NCBI GenBank assembly: GCA_032358165.1
Contig: JAALGY010000053.1
Span: 1,302,001 to 1,366,000, forward strand
Length of the DNA stretch: 64,000 bases
DNA from: Diplosphaera chodatii
Lineage: Eukaryota; Chlorophyta; Trebouxiophyceae; Prasiolales; Stichococcaceae
Direction: 5' to 3'
Every line of letters starts with the position of its first letter. Within the stretch, counting starts at the first letter, position 1. Under the pieces are notes generated by a model. The model did not search any database and had not been told where the DNA came from. It saw nothing but the letters and a program-made list of their open reading frames with translations. The position numbers and the translations under genes are program-made. Shown here in pieces: positions 36,101 through 48,120 of this stretch.

Positions 36101-39100
36101 CTGAGGAATTTATTTCATGAAACCATGTGGCTGCATGGGCTGCTGCTGCTGCTGAGTTTACGGCGAGCAGGACCGCGGCGTCTTTAACATGGCAATGGTG
36201 GGGTGCAGGGCAAGGGCAGCAAGGTGGGGCAGGGCTACAAGTTCTCGTCGGTGGCGAGCCGCTTCAAGAAGCAGCTGGCGGAGCTGATGGAGGCGCTGCA
36301 CCGCATGGAGCCCCACTACATCCGCTGCATCAAGCCCAACTCCCGCAACCGGTGCGCAACACATGAGCCACCGCACCACACACCAGTCTGCCGCTGATAG
36401 GACATTCCCACATCGAATGCAGCTCGCAGACCAGAGAGGAATTTCCGCAGCTGTCCTGGTGGTCAAGGCTCAACTTGCTGCAGCACCTCGGCGCACACGC
36501 TGGTGTGGGGTGCGCAGGCCAGCGGAGTTCGAGGCGCTGAACACGCTGCACCAGCTGCGGTGCGGCGGGGTGCTGGAGGCGGTGCGCATCAGCTGCGCGG
36601 GGTACCCCACCAAGTCGCTGTACCTGGACTTCGTGGACCACTTCTGGAACCTGGCCCCGGAGCTGCTGATGCGCGACGACCTGGACGACCCCGCCATGGC
36701 GGAGGCGCTGCTGGCCAAGACCGGCCTCAAGGTGGGCAGCAGGGCCAGTTTCGGTAGGCGTCCCCTAACATCCCTTGCTCGTCACTGTGGCGCTTGACTT
36801 TGGCGGCGCGGAGGCATCTTGGCATGCATCGTCCTCATGCGACCGCTGCGGACTGCTGGGCAGCGACCTTTCAATCCTATTCTGTAGCACACCTGCTGCT
36901 CGGTACTAAAGATATGCTTGTCTCTATGCTGACAGGGATACCAGATGGGCAAGACGAAGGTGTTCCTGCGGGCGGGGCAGATGGCGGTGCTGGATAAGCG
37001 GCGCACGGAGCTCATGAACCGGTCGGCGACCACAATCCAGCGCCACATCAAGGGTTTTGTTGCACGCAGCCGGTACCAGCGCACCCGCCGTGCCGCGATC
37101 ACGCTGCAGGTGCCACAATTGAGCTGCATCGTCATCAGGCGCCTCAATCCAGACGTCTTGTCATCTGCTGTTGGTTTGGGCCAGCCGCTTCCTGATGCCT
37201 CAAAGGCAGGCTGCACACGATGGAGCCTCCCATGCTGCAGGCCGGCGCACGTGGCATGGCGGCCCGATCAGAGGCCCGGCGCCGGCGGCGCACGCACGCC
37301 GCGACCGTGGTGCAGTCCTCGCTGCGCATGCACCTGGCCAGGAAGCAGTACATGCAGACGCGGCGTGCCATCGTCACCATCCAGGCTGGCTACCGCGGCC
37401 GGGCTGCCCGCCGCTATACAAAGGATATCAGGTATGGCACAACCTGGCATGTATGACAGGCCTATGGTAGCAAGGATATGTGATTCAGGTGTGCCCCTGT
37501 TGCTTGACTGATGTTCATAAAGTGATTGAGGCGCTGACGCGGGCATGTGCCTGGCAAATGCAGGCAGCACAGGGCAGCGCTGGCTATTCAGAGCGCTTAC
37601 AGGCGGCACCGCGCAGAAGCCAGTTATCGGCAGGACCTGCGCTGCGTCATCCTGGCACAGAATGCATGGCGTGCGCGCATCGCCAGGCGGAAGCTCAGGT
37701 GCCATACTGTCGGAGCATCCTCCTCTCCACTGTGTCTATGTAGACAGAAAGCAGCACCACAGCTCTGTAATACGTTTGTTCAGCTTGCTTTTCAAAACCA
37801 AATAGTACAAAATCAACAAGTTTTGCGGCCGTGCAGGTCGCTGCGGGCAGAGGCACGGGAGGCTGGCAAGCTCATGCAGGACAAGCGGTTCCTGGAGTCG
37901 AAGGTGTCGGAGATGACCTCGACGCTGGAGCTGGTGCAGAACCAGCGCAACGAGCTCAAGCAGTCGTACAAGGTGGGCCTCCTCGGCAAGCGTGGCAGTG
38001 GCACTGTACTTGGCTGCGGGTGCAGCTACACCTGTGTTGGTGCAGTTCTAGTACAGGGTGGCGCCTGTCCCGCAAGTTTCATGTGGGGCCACTGCAGGAC
38101 GAGAAAGCGGCACGGGAAGCTGCAGAGGCGCGCGTGGCGCAGCTGCAGGCCGAGCTGGCCGAGGCCAAGGCCGCTGCACAGACGCAGGTGAGACCTGACG
38201 GCTTGTGGGCTCTGAGGCGTGCAGCTACACAGCGGTTCACCACTGCAGCGTCCTCAGGGCTCGGCGTGTGTGATGCATGCTTATGGGCAGTGCCAGGCAG
38301 GGGCGAGGGTGACAGACAAGCCGGCTGCTGACTCTTGGCGCTCTCACTGACCCTGTGCCAGGCGGCGGCAGAGCTCGAGGCGGCCGCGAAGGAGCGGGAC
38401 CAGGTGCGGGCGCAGCTGGAGGAGCAGCGGGCCGCCGCGGCGGAGGCGGCCAAGGAGGCGGAGGCGGCGCGGGCGGCGCTGCAGGGGGAGGTCAACACCG
38501 CGCGGCAGCGCATCCAGGCCGCCGAGAAGGCCCGCCTGGAGCTGGAGGTGTGTTGCCTCATGGTTCACCTGTCTGGCATATGGGCAAGCATCGCTATTGT
38601 GCCTTACACGGAGCACTTGACCCTGCTGTGTGCCACCAGCAGACCACATCCCATTCCATCTGCATGGACTTATGCTGCAACGTGCCCTGATGTGCTTATA
38701 CCCGCGTGCAGAGCAAGGCGTCGGGGCAGGTCAAGGACCTGCTCAACCGCCTGAACAATGCGGTGAAGCAGCGCAACGCGGCGCGCGAGGAGGCGCTGCT
38801 GGCCAGCCAGAACCTCAAGAAGCTGGAGGAGGACATCGAGGCCGGCGCGCTGCAGCCCGCTGCCCCCGCCGGCGCACAGCAGCCCCTGCCGCTGGCTGCC
38901 ACCCCGCCGGCGGCCGTCGCCGGCAGCCCAGTCGGCGCAGACTCAGGTGGTTCAGCCTGCGGTGCAATCTCGCCCTTGGTGTGCAGTCCCCAGTGCTGAC
39001 CAGGAGGGCCTCCCATTATCAAATGCCCCTTCACCACGTTCCTCCAAACGTTGCGCACATCTGTGATGCAGGCGTCATGGAGCGGATGCGGAAGTACATC

Positions 39101-42100
39101 ACCATCCCCAACAGCCCCGTGCCGCAGCGGGTGGACGCCAACGGCGTGGCGCCCGCACAGCCAGCTCAGCGCCCCGCTGGCACCGTTGCCCCGGTGCGCT
39201 GAGCGCAGGCTCTCTGGTCGTAATGCTGCCACGTCGTGTTGCAGTACACCTTGTTGACGTGAGCCCTGGCCAGCTCGCCTGTGAGGCAGCGCTCGTACTG
39301 CGCCAAGCAGAAGCGGAAATGACCGGGTCCACTGTGGCTGCAGGGAGCGGCGCCGGGTGCGCGGCCGCGGGAGAACGGCGACGCGACGCAGGCAGACGGC
39401 AGCATCTCCGAGATGGACAGGCGGCAGCGGGAGCTGTACGCCAAGCAGCAGCAGCTGCTGCGGGAGCAGCGCAGCCAGGACCAGGAGAAGCTGCTCGCCT
39501 GCATCTCTGGTGAACATATCTTGTGTGTAAATCTTGTTGCGCAACCCTTCTGGGTCATCACGCTTGCCTATTGCCAAAGGTCCCATAGCAACAGCATAAT
39601 GTAACAGGCCACATCTCATATCAGTACTGAGTTTGGCACAGCACCCCTGGTGGCTAGCCTGAACCGCTGCATGTGTGTGCAGGCGATGTGGGCTTCCACA
39701 GGGGGCGGCCCCTGGCGGCCATGGTCATCTTCCGGTGCTGCCTGCAGTGGAAGGCCTTCCAGGCCGACCGCACCAGCCTGTTCGACAAGATCATCAACAC
39801 AATGGGCACCCAGGTCAACTCTTGCCGTTATGGCCAGGCCCAGATGCGTGGCTTCAACCAAATGTCCTGCACCTGGCAACTGCACCTGGCAACCATCGGT
39901 GCAGTACAACACCCCTATGCTGACTGCTTTTGTTCGCTGCAGATTGAGGCACAGCAGGAGAACAACGCATGCCTGGGGTACTGGCTGTCGAACACAGTCA
40001 CACTGCTGTACCTGCTGCAAAAGAACATCAAGCCTGCCAGCGGCGGCACCTACACCTCCCGTGTGCGCTCGCCCGGATCCTCCCGGTGAGGCCTGCAGCA
40101 TGTTTTGAGGGTCTGCTGTCCCATATGCTGTTTCTTGAAGCACCACACCCGCAACACATACAGGATCACAGCTGCTTGCCGATGTCAGGATGGAGGTTTG
40201 GCAGGGGTCGTTGATGTGCCAAAGCCTTGTGATGTGCAGGAACTTCTTCGGGAAGCAGGGGTCCTTCACGTCGTTCTTTTCGAGGACGGGGCATGCAGGG
40301 GCGCCGACACCAGATGGCGCTGCTTCCATTCACGGAGGCGCAGCGGGCGGCTTCCGGCAGGTGTGCATGTGTTGCATGCTGTCGATGCATCCATTCCCTG
40401 CCTTCACATCATGTTCATGCGAAAAGAGGCATGAGTATCCTATGTTGACATGCTATCAGGGAGTTTACATCTGACCGCGAGTGGTATTGCGATGCCTGCA
40501 ACAGGTGGAGGCGAAGTACCCGGCGCTGCTGTTCAAGCAGCAGCTGGACGCGTTCGTGCAGAAGATCTTCCCGATGCTGCGGGACAACGTCAAGAAGGAG
40601 ATCACGCCGCAGCTGGCGGCCTGCATCCACGCGCCCCGCACCGCCGCCACGCGCTCCCGCCGGGGCACCACCTCGCCCCGCACCTCCGGCGCCCCCCCGC
40701 AGCCCGGTGGGTGCCGCTGCCCCTGCTGCCATGCCCACCTGCGAGTGTGTTGTTCGAGGGTCGAGTCTGCATTGCCTCAGCTGCACCGCCCGATGGCATC
40801 CACTGCCGACTGTTTTGGAAAGGTCGCAGCATGTCGTGGCCTTGCAGAGCTGTGAAGCTGCGGCACACCAGGTAGCTCAAGCTGACGGGCTGCCCCTGCT
40901 GTCTGCTGCAGGCACGCTGGTGACGCAGCTCAGCCCGCACTGGGGCAACGTGCTGCGCGTGTTTGACGGGCTGCTGGACACGCTGAAGCGCAACAACGTG
41001 CCGCCCTTCCTGGTCAAGAAGCTGTTCCAGCAGCTGTTCAGCTTCGTCAACGTGCAGCTGTTCAACCAGCTGCTGCTGCGGCGCGAGTGCTGCTCCTTCT
41101 CCAACGGCGAGTACGTGAAGACGGGCCTCGCGGAGGTGGAGAACTGGATCCACGGCGCCGGCAAGGAGTGGGTCGGCGAGTCCTGGGACGAGCTGCGCTA
41201 CATCCGCCAGGTGCTGCACCCTTTCACACCTTGCGAGCAGCAGCAAGTGGCAAACCTGTACCTCCTGATTGCACCATATACACCAATATTGCCAGTCTGT
41301 CGTGCTGTTTGCCACATGCAACACAGCTGCAGACAGCTTGCCATGATCCAGGCCACTGCACGATCCATGGCATTCTCTGACGAGAGCGCCTGACGCATGC
41401 AGGCGGTCACGTTCCTGGTCATCCACCAGAAGCACAAGAAGAGCCTGGAGGAGATCACGAACGACCTGTGCCCGGTGCTCAGCGTGCAGCAGCTGTACCG
41501 CATCAGCACCATGTACTGGGACGACCGCTACAACACAGAGACCGTGGCGCATGAGGTGTGCACAGCAATCATTGCATACGATCGATGTCTTCCCTCTCAG
41601 CACAGTATGATTTCGCCTGGCCGAAAGCCGCCATCGTTCATGGCTGCCATATCACCTGTGGCAGTGTGCTGTCACTTGTAGAGCTCCGGGATGATAGTGA
41701 CAGCTGGACCGTGCACTTACGCCTTTGCTGTACTGTGCAGGTGCTAGCGCGCATGAAGCAGCTGATGGTGGACAACAACACAGCCGCCAGCCACTCTTTC
41801 CTACTGGACGACGACTCGTCCATCCCCTTCTCCCTTGACGACATCGCCGCTCTCATGGAGGACAAGGTGTGCCCCTGGCATGCACGCATCATGGCTCGCT
41901 TCAATGGGCGCCTGAGCTGGATCTCAACAGCCAGTTATCTGCTGAGCCAGACTGAGGCGATGCAGCCTTGCCCCATACGCAGGACATGTACACGGAGGTG
42001 CCGGTGCCGGCAGCGCTGAAGGACTACAAGAGCTTTGAGTTCTTGCGGCGGGACCTGCGCGTCAGCCCACCCTCCGGCGCAGGTGCTGCACCCTCCAAGT

Positions 42101-42567
42101 ATCTGCGTCATACCGTCACAGGACGCAAGTAGAAGTGGTAGCCATGTTCACGAGCATGTCTGATGCAGGTCGACTGAACTCCAGGCTACCCGCATGCATG
42201 AATGCCACATTGCTGTTGATTTCAAGCAGGCGGCCGGGGCGGCTCAGTGCACGGCGGGGCGGACGGCAGCAGCATGGATGGTGGCAGCCTCCGTGGCGGG
42301 TCGCTGGCCACCGCGTACAGCAGCGCCAGCAGCAGCAGCTCCGGCAGCGTGCACGGCCCCAGCACGCCTCCGGCTGGCGGCGGCGGGGACCACGGGTCCG
42401 GCGGCGGCGGCGCCCCGCCCCCCATGGAGGGCTACCCGCGGCGGCCGCCCCCGCGGATGAGCAGCAGCTTCGCAGGCAGCACCCTTGCATCGCCCAGCCG
42501 GCCTGGGTTTGCGCGGCCTCAACCGCCGCCACAGCAGCAGCAGCCCCCGCCGCCCAATGGGGACTGA
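33160..42567 (+). CDS. Class XI myosin heavy chain
   Basis: Actin-based organelle motor. Exon 1 (33160-33372) is the SH3-like N-terminal domain ([20 protein letters not shown]). Motor domain 33630-36990: [19 protein letters not shown]-loop GESGAGKTE (34.0 kb), switch [18 protein letters not shown], relay [20 protein letters not shown] (35.3 kb), actin-binding [17 protein letters not shown] (36.3 kb), converter [18 protein letters not shown] (36.95 kb). IQ motifs run from 37.03 to 37.7 kb ([34 protein letters not shown]). A coiled coil is encoded at 37.83-38.9 kb, including a long Ala/Glu stretch. The tail is a DIL globular cargo-binding domain, 39.7-41.9 kb ([53 protein letters not shown]), which places it in class XI rather than VIII. 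A disordered Gly/Ser/Pro/Gln end (42.23-42.57 kb) follows. At least 25 exons; not all junctions were fixed. Confidence 0.92.
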
Positions 42568-43288
42568 CCCAGGGGTTGCGTCGCCGGTGCGCCCTCATCA
42601 GCAGCGCGCAGGCAACGCACGCTTCCCTCCAGGCGCACCAGCGCTGCGCAGTGTGCGCGCTGCCTAGTCGGACTTGTACACCAGCCAGGGTCTTGTGCGC
42701 CCAACAAATGCTTGAGCCTAGTGCACACCATGTCAGCCGGCTGCGAGTAGTTTTCAGGGTAGAGCCAGAGTGCATGGTTTTGCCGTCTAGAGCTGCATCT
42801 GAGTGTTGGGTGGCAGCATGCATTTGGGAAGGTTGCGGTCAGCACGACTACGTGTTGCCATGCATTGCCTTCAGCAGCCTGCAGAAGGGGGTCGTGATGC
42901 GTGGCAACACAGGGCTCAGGATGGATGGACGAGGTCAGCGTTTGGAGTTTGCACTGCAATCCGTTGAGAATCAGTTGGCTGTCTACATTTGAACGCCCAC
43001 GGCACAGTGACTCTGTACACTATCAGCTAGCTCCTCCGCATAGCCGCCACCTCTGTCTACAAATCTAGATGTGGTGCCCTCGCTTGACCGTCGTAGCGGC
43101 ACTCAGTGCCAGCTGCACACCACCGATCCAGTCGAACCCGACAGTCATGTAGCCTCAACAACGCCCAAACAAAGCCCCAGAACGTGACGCTTGCAGCCCT
43201 GGCAGCGTCGCTGCTACCCCGCTGTATACATCATGGCCCCAAGCAACTGGCAAGGGCTCACGCCGTACTTGCTGCTGTGCACATCGCA
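42568..43288. other. Convergent 3' region myosin XI / TOM7
   Basis: 721 bp. The long + frame continuing here is an overlap of non-coding sequence with the myosin tail read in a different frame. No exon is supported. Confidence 0.4.
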
Positions 43289-43465
43289 TCAGATGGGGCT
43301 GAGCAGCTGCGCCACCGATGGCCTCGGCTCTGTGATGGTCATGCCCAGCAGGATGATGGCGGGGATGAAGCCGAAGTGCACCACTGGCTTGCCGTATGCG
43401 CAGAGCGTGTCTGTGTATGACTTTGCCTTGCGCCACAGCTCATCCCTGTCAAGTGCGCCCGCCAT
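43289..43465 (-). CDS. TOM7: Mitochondrial outer-membrane translocase subunit TOM7
   Basis: Intronless gene of 58 codons plus TGA. The protein begins MAGALDRDELWRKAKSYTD, continues CAYGKPVVHFGFIPAIILLG as the tail-anchor transmembrane segment and ends MTITEPRPSVAQLLSPI. The order basic amphipathic helix, HFGFIP, hydrophobic segment with GM, E/D-P-R/K-P and terminal LLSP is the plant TOM7 pattern, and the length is normal for the family. TOM7 modulates assembly and stability of the TOM core complex with TOM40 and TOM22. The ATG follows AACA, and the coding frame has no disruption. The gene is divergent from the TKI1-like gene, with 381 bp between the starts. Confidence 0.92.
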   Translation of the reverse strand: MAGALDRDELWRKAKSYTDTLCAYGKPVVHFGFIPAIILLGMTITEPRPSVAQLLSPI

Positions 43466-43846
43466 TGTTCACGGAATGCAGCCGCCACTGGAGCGTACCC
43501 GTTACAATCAGCTACTCAGATGTTATGTGTTGTGCGGGGGTGGTCTGTCGATGAGAGGCGCAGGTTTGCGGGTGCAGCAAACCCGACCGGCGCGGCCCCC
43601 GTCTGCCCCTGAAGACCCTCCGATTTGAAGCACAAACGGCCAGATGACCGAGGGCCAGGCTACTTCAGTGCATGCATCTGGCGCGTTATCTTGAAGACTT
43701 CATCACTACAGCTTGACGCTTGCATCGCGGTGCCCAGGGTTTGGCAACGCCTGCAGCTGACTGCGCGCACATTTGAGTTCGCATGCACAAGCAAGGTCTT
43801 TCAATCGACTTTGAAGCAGTGACGCTGCCATGCCTGCGTGCATGCC
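43466..43846. promoter_or_regulatory. Divergent promoter region TOM7 / TKI1-like
   Basis: 381 bp without coding signal between opposed start codons. Confidence 0.45.
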
Positions 43847-46800
43847 ATGGCGGCACGTGATGCAGACGTTGTAGCAGGCATGACGCAGCTGCTAACGGGC
43901 CAGCCCGTGGACGCTATGCTGGCAAGCCTGCCGTCAAAGCACGCATCTGCGCAGCAGTCGCCTGCGCACCCGCCAGCCACCCGCGCGGACAGCAGCGAGC
44001 CCCGCACACCCGACAACGAGCCGCCCGTGTCGTTTTCAAGGCAAGGTCTCGACAGCCCCACGAGCATTCTGCACGGTGCAGCCGGCACGGCGGGAGCAGG
44101 CGCAGCAGGTACAGCATGTTCCTTGGTTCGTCGTCACGTCAACGGCACAGCTATGGCAGCCTGCCAGATGTGAAACAGACTCCCAATGTACAATTCATTT
44201 GCAGGCACTGCTAAGGCAACGGCGAAGCGGTCATATGAAAGGTGGAGCGATGCTGAGGAGGACGCCTTCTTCGTGGCGCTCAAAGCCAATGCCGGATGCC
44301 TGCCAAACGTGGTGTGCACGGCGGCGGCCAAGACAATCACCACCAAGGACTATATCCAGGTGACACTGCGCTGCAATGCTTGAGCACCAGGAAAACGCGA
44401 CCCTAATGCGCCGATTTCACAGCCTGGGGTTTGAAAAGCAGAGCGCGCGTGCGGCTTTCCAGCGGATTACAACCCTGCGACGTGCAGGTGCGGGCGTATT
44501 ACGGCAGGATGATCAAGCGCCTGGATGCTGCACTGACGTGCGAAGCACAGATGAGCGTTCATGAGGTGCGCCGCGCGTACATGGCAGTCAGAGTACCAGC
44601 ATTCCATGCAAAAGTAAGGAGCGTGTGCTGTCAGCTGTCTTTGGTATCTCACGTTTCACACGTTTACGTTTGCGCACCACTCGTATGCAGGACCTGGGCA
44701 TTCTTCACCGGGCAATGCTTATCTTCTGGACTCATGTGCGTTTTGTCACCCCGCTTGTCTGTGTCTCTGCAGTTGATACCAGGCAACCTCTGAAATCGAA
44801 GATGCACCTTTCCGTGTCCGACTGCAAGACGGATGCTCACTTCGGCAACGCGTGACGTTGCAGTGGGTGAGCAAGGCACAGAGTGGCGGTAGCGGCAGCG
44901 ATGCATCCCGCTCAATGCGACACAAGCCGCGGAAGACTCGGGACTTCCATGCAGCCGTGCAGCAGGTGTGCTGCATTCGCATCTGCACACATCGTGGGAC
45001 CAGTGCCTGGCAGCAAGCTGAGTCAGAGGTGATGTGGTGAACACATGGTGCAGGGCGTGGGCCGCCTGCTGCAGCAGGCCAGCAAGGTGCGCCCGACGGC
45101 AGCAGCCCTGGCAGCAGCAGCAGCAGCAGAGGCGAAGCGGCTGTCACCCGGCAAGCGCGCCCAGCAGCCGACACAGCCCCCAGCAGCGCAGGGCTTCCAG
45201 CCCCAGGCGGCGCCGTCGGCCACCACAGCGCACGCCTGCAGGCACGAGCCGCTCTGCGATGCAGGCGCAGCAGCGTCAGCGTTGATTTGCAACCCGTCGG
45301 ATGGGGGCGCAGCTGCTGCAGGTCCGACATCTGTACCAGCAGCTGCTGCCGCCGACAGCCCTGCGGCGGCCAGCAGTCAGCCATTGCCGCGGCGGGTCAC
45401 GGTGCAGATGCTGCCTTTCGACGCCGCAGCAAAGGCTGTCGTCGAGGCTGCTGGAGCCAACCCCTACCTGGAGCTGGCCAACCTCAAGTAAGTGCTGGAC
45501 CAGCAACTCGGTTGCCAGCCATGCAACCTGCATATCCCCTTGCCACGGAGTCCGGTGCACCTATGCCGATGGCGAGTATTGAGCTCTGCTGTTGTTCCTG
45601 GTCAACAGGGTGGCGAAGTCGGTACAGTTTCTGGCAGAGCACCTGCAAAGTAAGTGGCAAGCGACTTTCCCGCCTCAGCTGAGCCTTGCGGCTGTTCGCA
45701 CCACCACCAGAACAGCGGCTCTCTCTGCTGCCCAGCCGAACATGCTGGTGGGTTGCTGCATGGTCAGCTTCAGCAGGAAGCTTCAAGAGGGCTTTTTGCC
45801 TGCCTCGGGTGACGCACAGCATGTGCATGGAAGGCGACAGTTAGACGCCTGCATTTTGGCATCCGCAGGTGGGACAATTGTTCACGCAGGCTGGGCGACC
45901 AGCCACCTTCCAGCTCAACTACCGCTGGCAAGCAGGCCACCCAGCGGAGCAGCGAGCGCAGGTGGGGGCAGCGTCAGCGGCCTGCCTCCAGCCGCAGTCC
46001 TTCCAGCAGCCTCCAGACCCACGGCCTGCCGGGAAGCGGAAGCTGGATGTAGAGCAGCCAGAGTCCATGAAGAAGGCCGCTCTGCCAGCAGCTTCCAGTG
46101 CAGCAGCGAGCACAGCCCAGCTGGAAGCGCACACGTCACCCGCACCTCACCTGCCGAGCAGCAAGGTTGCAGCGGAGCATATTGGTGGGCGTGAAGCCTC
46201 AGCGCTTGCGGGCAGCGCTGCTGTGGCCCCTGTTGCTCAGCCAGCTGCCCCTGGTGGACAGCCCGATGATGATGATGGTCTGTTCGGCATGTCGTGGCCG
46301 CCGCCCTCGCTGCTGGTGACGCCATCCCTGCTGGGGCCGCCGGCACCGTCTGGGCCAGAGCAGCCAGCCCCAGGAACACAAGCCAGAACAGCGCCAGGCG
46401 CTATACCCGTCTCCGCGGTGCCCACTGCAGTGCCTGTGCAAGCCAGCTTCCAGTCGCTCCTGGCGGGAGCAGGGGCAGCTGCGCCCGCCGCTGCCGCCGC
46501 ACCAGCGCCCACCACGTACGCCGCAGCACCGCCGCAGCACAGCAACTGGGGCGGCTCGATGGCGGGGCTGCTCTCGGGGCCCTGCATGAACGAGTTTGGC
46601 ATGGAGGACAGCTGCAACGCTTTCGCCGCGGGCTGGGGCCACGGCACGCGGCCCCACAGAAGCACAGGCGCGATGTCCGGCCCCCTTCTGGCTTCGCTGA
46701 GCAGTGTTGTGCTGAGAGTCTCAGCACGGTGTCAATGATCAATAACATCATGTGGCTGATCTGCAGGTACGGCGGCGGTGCTGCAGTCTACAGCACACGC

Positions 46801-47578
46801 GCAGGTCTCTCCGCTGCCGCTGCGCTACTTTGCAGATCTTGCAGACAGCCGGCTGCCCAGCGCCGGTGGCGCAGCCCCATCCGCTCAACAGCGGCCAGAG
46901 CGCCTGGGCAGCTTGCACGATGCCCTGACCGTGCAGCGCAATCAGGTGCTGTTCTTGCTGTAGCTGGCCACGAATGATCTCCCAGCAAAAGGCATGGTCC
47001 ACATGTAGGCTGCAGCTCCAGCTAGAAAATTGGATGCCAGGATGCTATTCTTGACCCGTGTGTGCATTGCCATGCTGCAGGGCGGCGCTGGCAATGCAGA
47101 CATGGCAGGCATACTGGAGCGGCTGCTGGGCTCGGAGGAGCAGTCGAACCTTGCGCTGCCGTCATCCCTGCTGGGCGCTGGGGTGCTGCCCCTTGGCTGC
47201 GGCCCCGCTGCCACCTCCGATGCCAGCCGCCTCGGCGCAAGGACCCCCGCTGCCGCACAGCCAGCTGTGGCTCCAGCCGCTGCTGCAGTGACGGGCAGCA
47301 GGGCGGTAGCGGGCGCCAGTACACCACCACCACCACCAGCAGCAGGCGCCCCTGCCGCTGCCGAGGAGCGTGCCGAAGCAGTGAGCCTCGCTGGCGGCGG
47401 GCTGCTGGGCGGCGAGGCGCTGTCGCAGCTCGCGATGGACGTGGGGTCACTGCTGGGGCTGGGCGGGGCTCTCGGTGACAACTCCTGGGATGCGCCCGCT
47501 TGCAGCGGCGGCAGCCAGAGCAGCAGCGGGCTGAAGCCCTTCCACGAGCTCTTCCCCAGCAAGCAGGTCGCCGTGTGA
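43847..47578 (+). CDS. SANT-domain protein, TSL-kinase-interacting protein 1 / Cramped-like
   Basis: Probable chromatin or nuclear regulator. The N-terminus MAARDADVVAGMTQLL leads into a Ser/Pro-rich linker. Exons at 44205-44359 and 44488 onward form a SANT/Myb domain: KRSYERWSDAEEDAFFVALK, AKTITTKDYIQ, then VRAYYGRMIKRLDAAL. Near 45.4 kb a second conserved block begins (VTVQMLPFDAAAKAV, NPYLELANLK) and continues in the exon near 45.61 kb (VAKSVQFLAEHLQSKW). This pairing of SANT and a 'NPxLEL...HLxxKW' block is what I know from plant TKI1 and animal Cramped. The C-terminal half is Ala/Pro-rich with short ordered patches (MAGILERLLGSEEQS near 47.1 kb; SGLKPFHELFPSKQVAV at the end). Several internal exon limits (44.6-45.0 kb and 45.65-47.0 kb) are approximate. 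Confidence 0.7.
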
Positions 47579-48120
47579 ATCAATCTCTGGAGAGACTCGC
47601 TGTAGAGGATGTAGGAGGTCACGTGGGCCGGCCGCTGAGCCGCGCTGCATCATCGTCAGGACTGCAGGTTGGCTGACATTCAGTACCATACACGCTCGGC
47701 AGTGCGCATTCTGATGAGAAACGCAACTGTGGTGACACATTCAGACCATCTGCCTCCATCTGCTGCTCTATCAGTGTAATGTGCAGCAAGGCCGATCAAC
47801 CACGAGATCGTCCATTCGGTCAAAACGGCCTGTTATGCGCAACATGGTCTGTCCTTCCCCGATGAGTCAAACGGAACTGCAAAGAAGCGACATTCTGCAA
47901 TTTGCACCGCAGGTGTGGCACCCTGCATATCGATGCCAAACCACGCGCAGCCGAGCCGGGGCTCTGATATTGACCGTTGGGCAGTGGCACACTGGCTTGA
48001 GCATGCGTTTTGATCATTTGCAGCACGAGCGCCAACAGCATGCATGAGACGCTAGCGGCCAGCGCTACTGCTTGATCATCGATCCCCTGCTCAGCTTGGC
48101 ACGCAGTCCATCTTGTGCGC
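47579..48120. other. Intergenic between TKI1-like and DMT genes
   Basis: 542 bp, both neighbours on the + strand. No credible exon; expected 3' UTR and promoter. Confidence 0.4.

Noticed and set aside
42135..42992. 285-codon + ORF overlapping the myosin tail
   Set aside because: It is out of frame with the Gly/Pro/Ser tail of myosin and consists of Arg/Ala-rich shadow sequence.
43105..43150. Possible reverse-strand T-arm (GTCGAACCC)
   Set aside because: The flanks do not form a T-stem or a cloverleaf.
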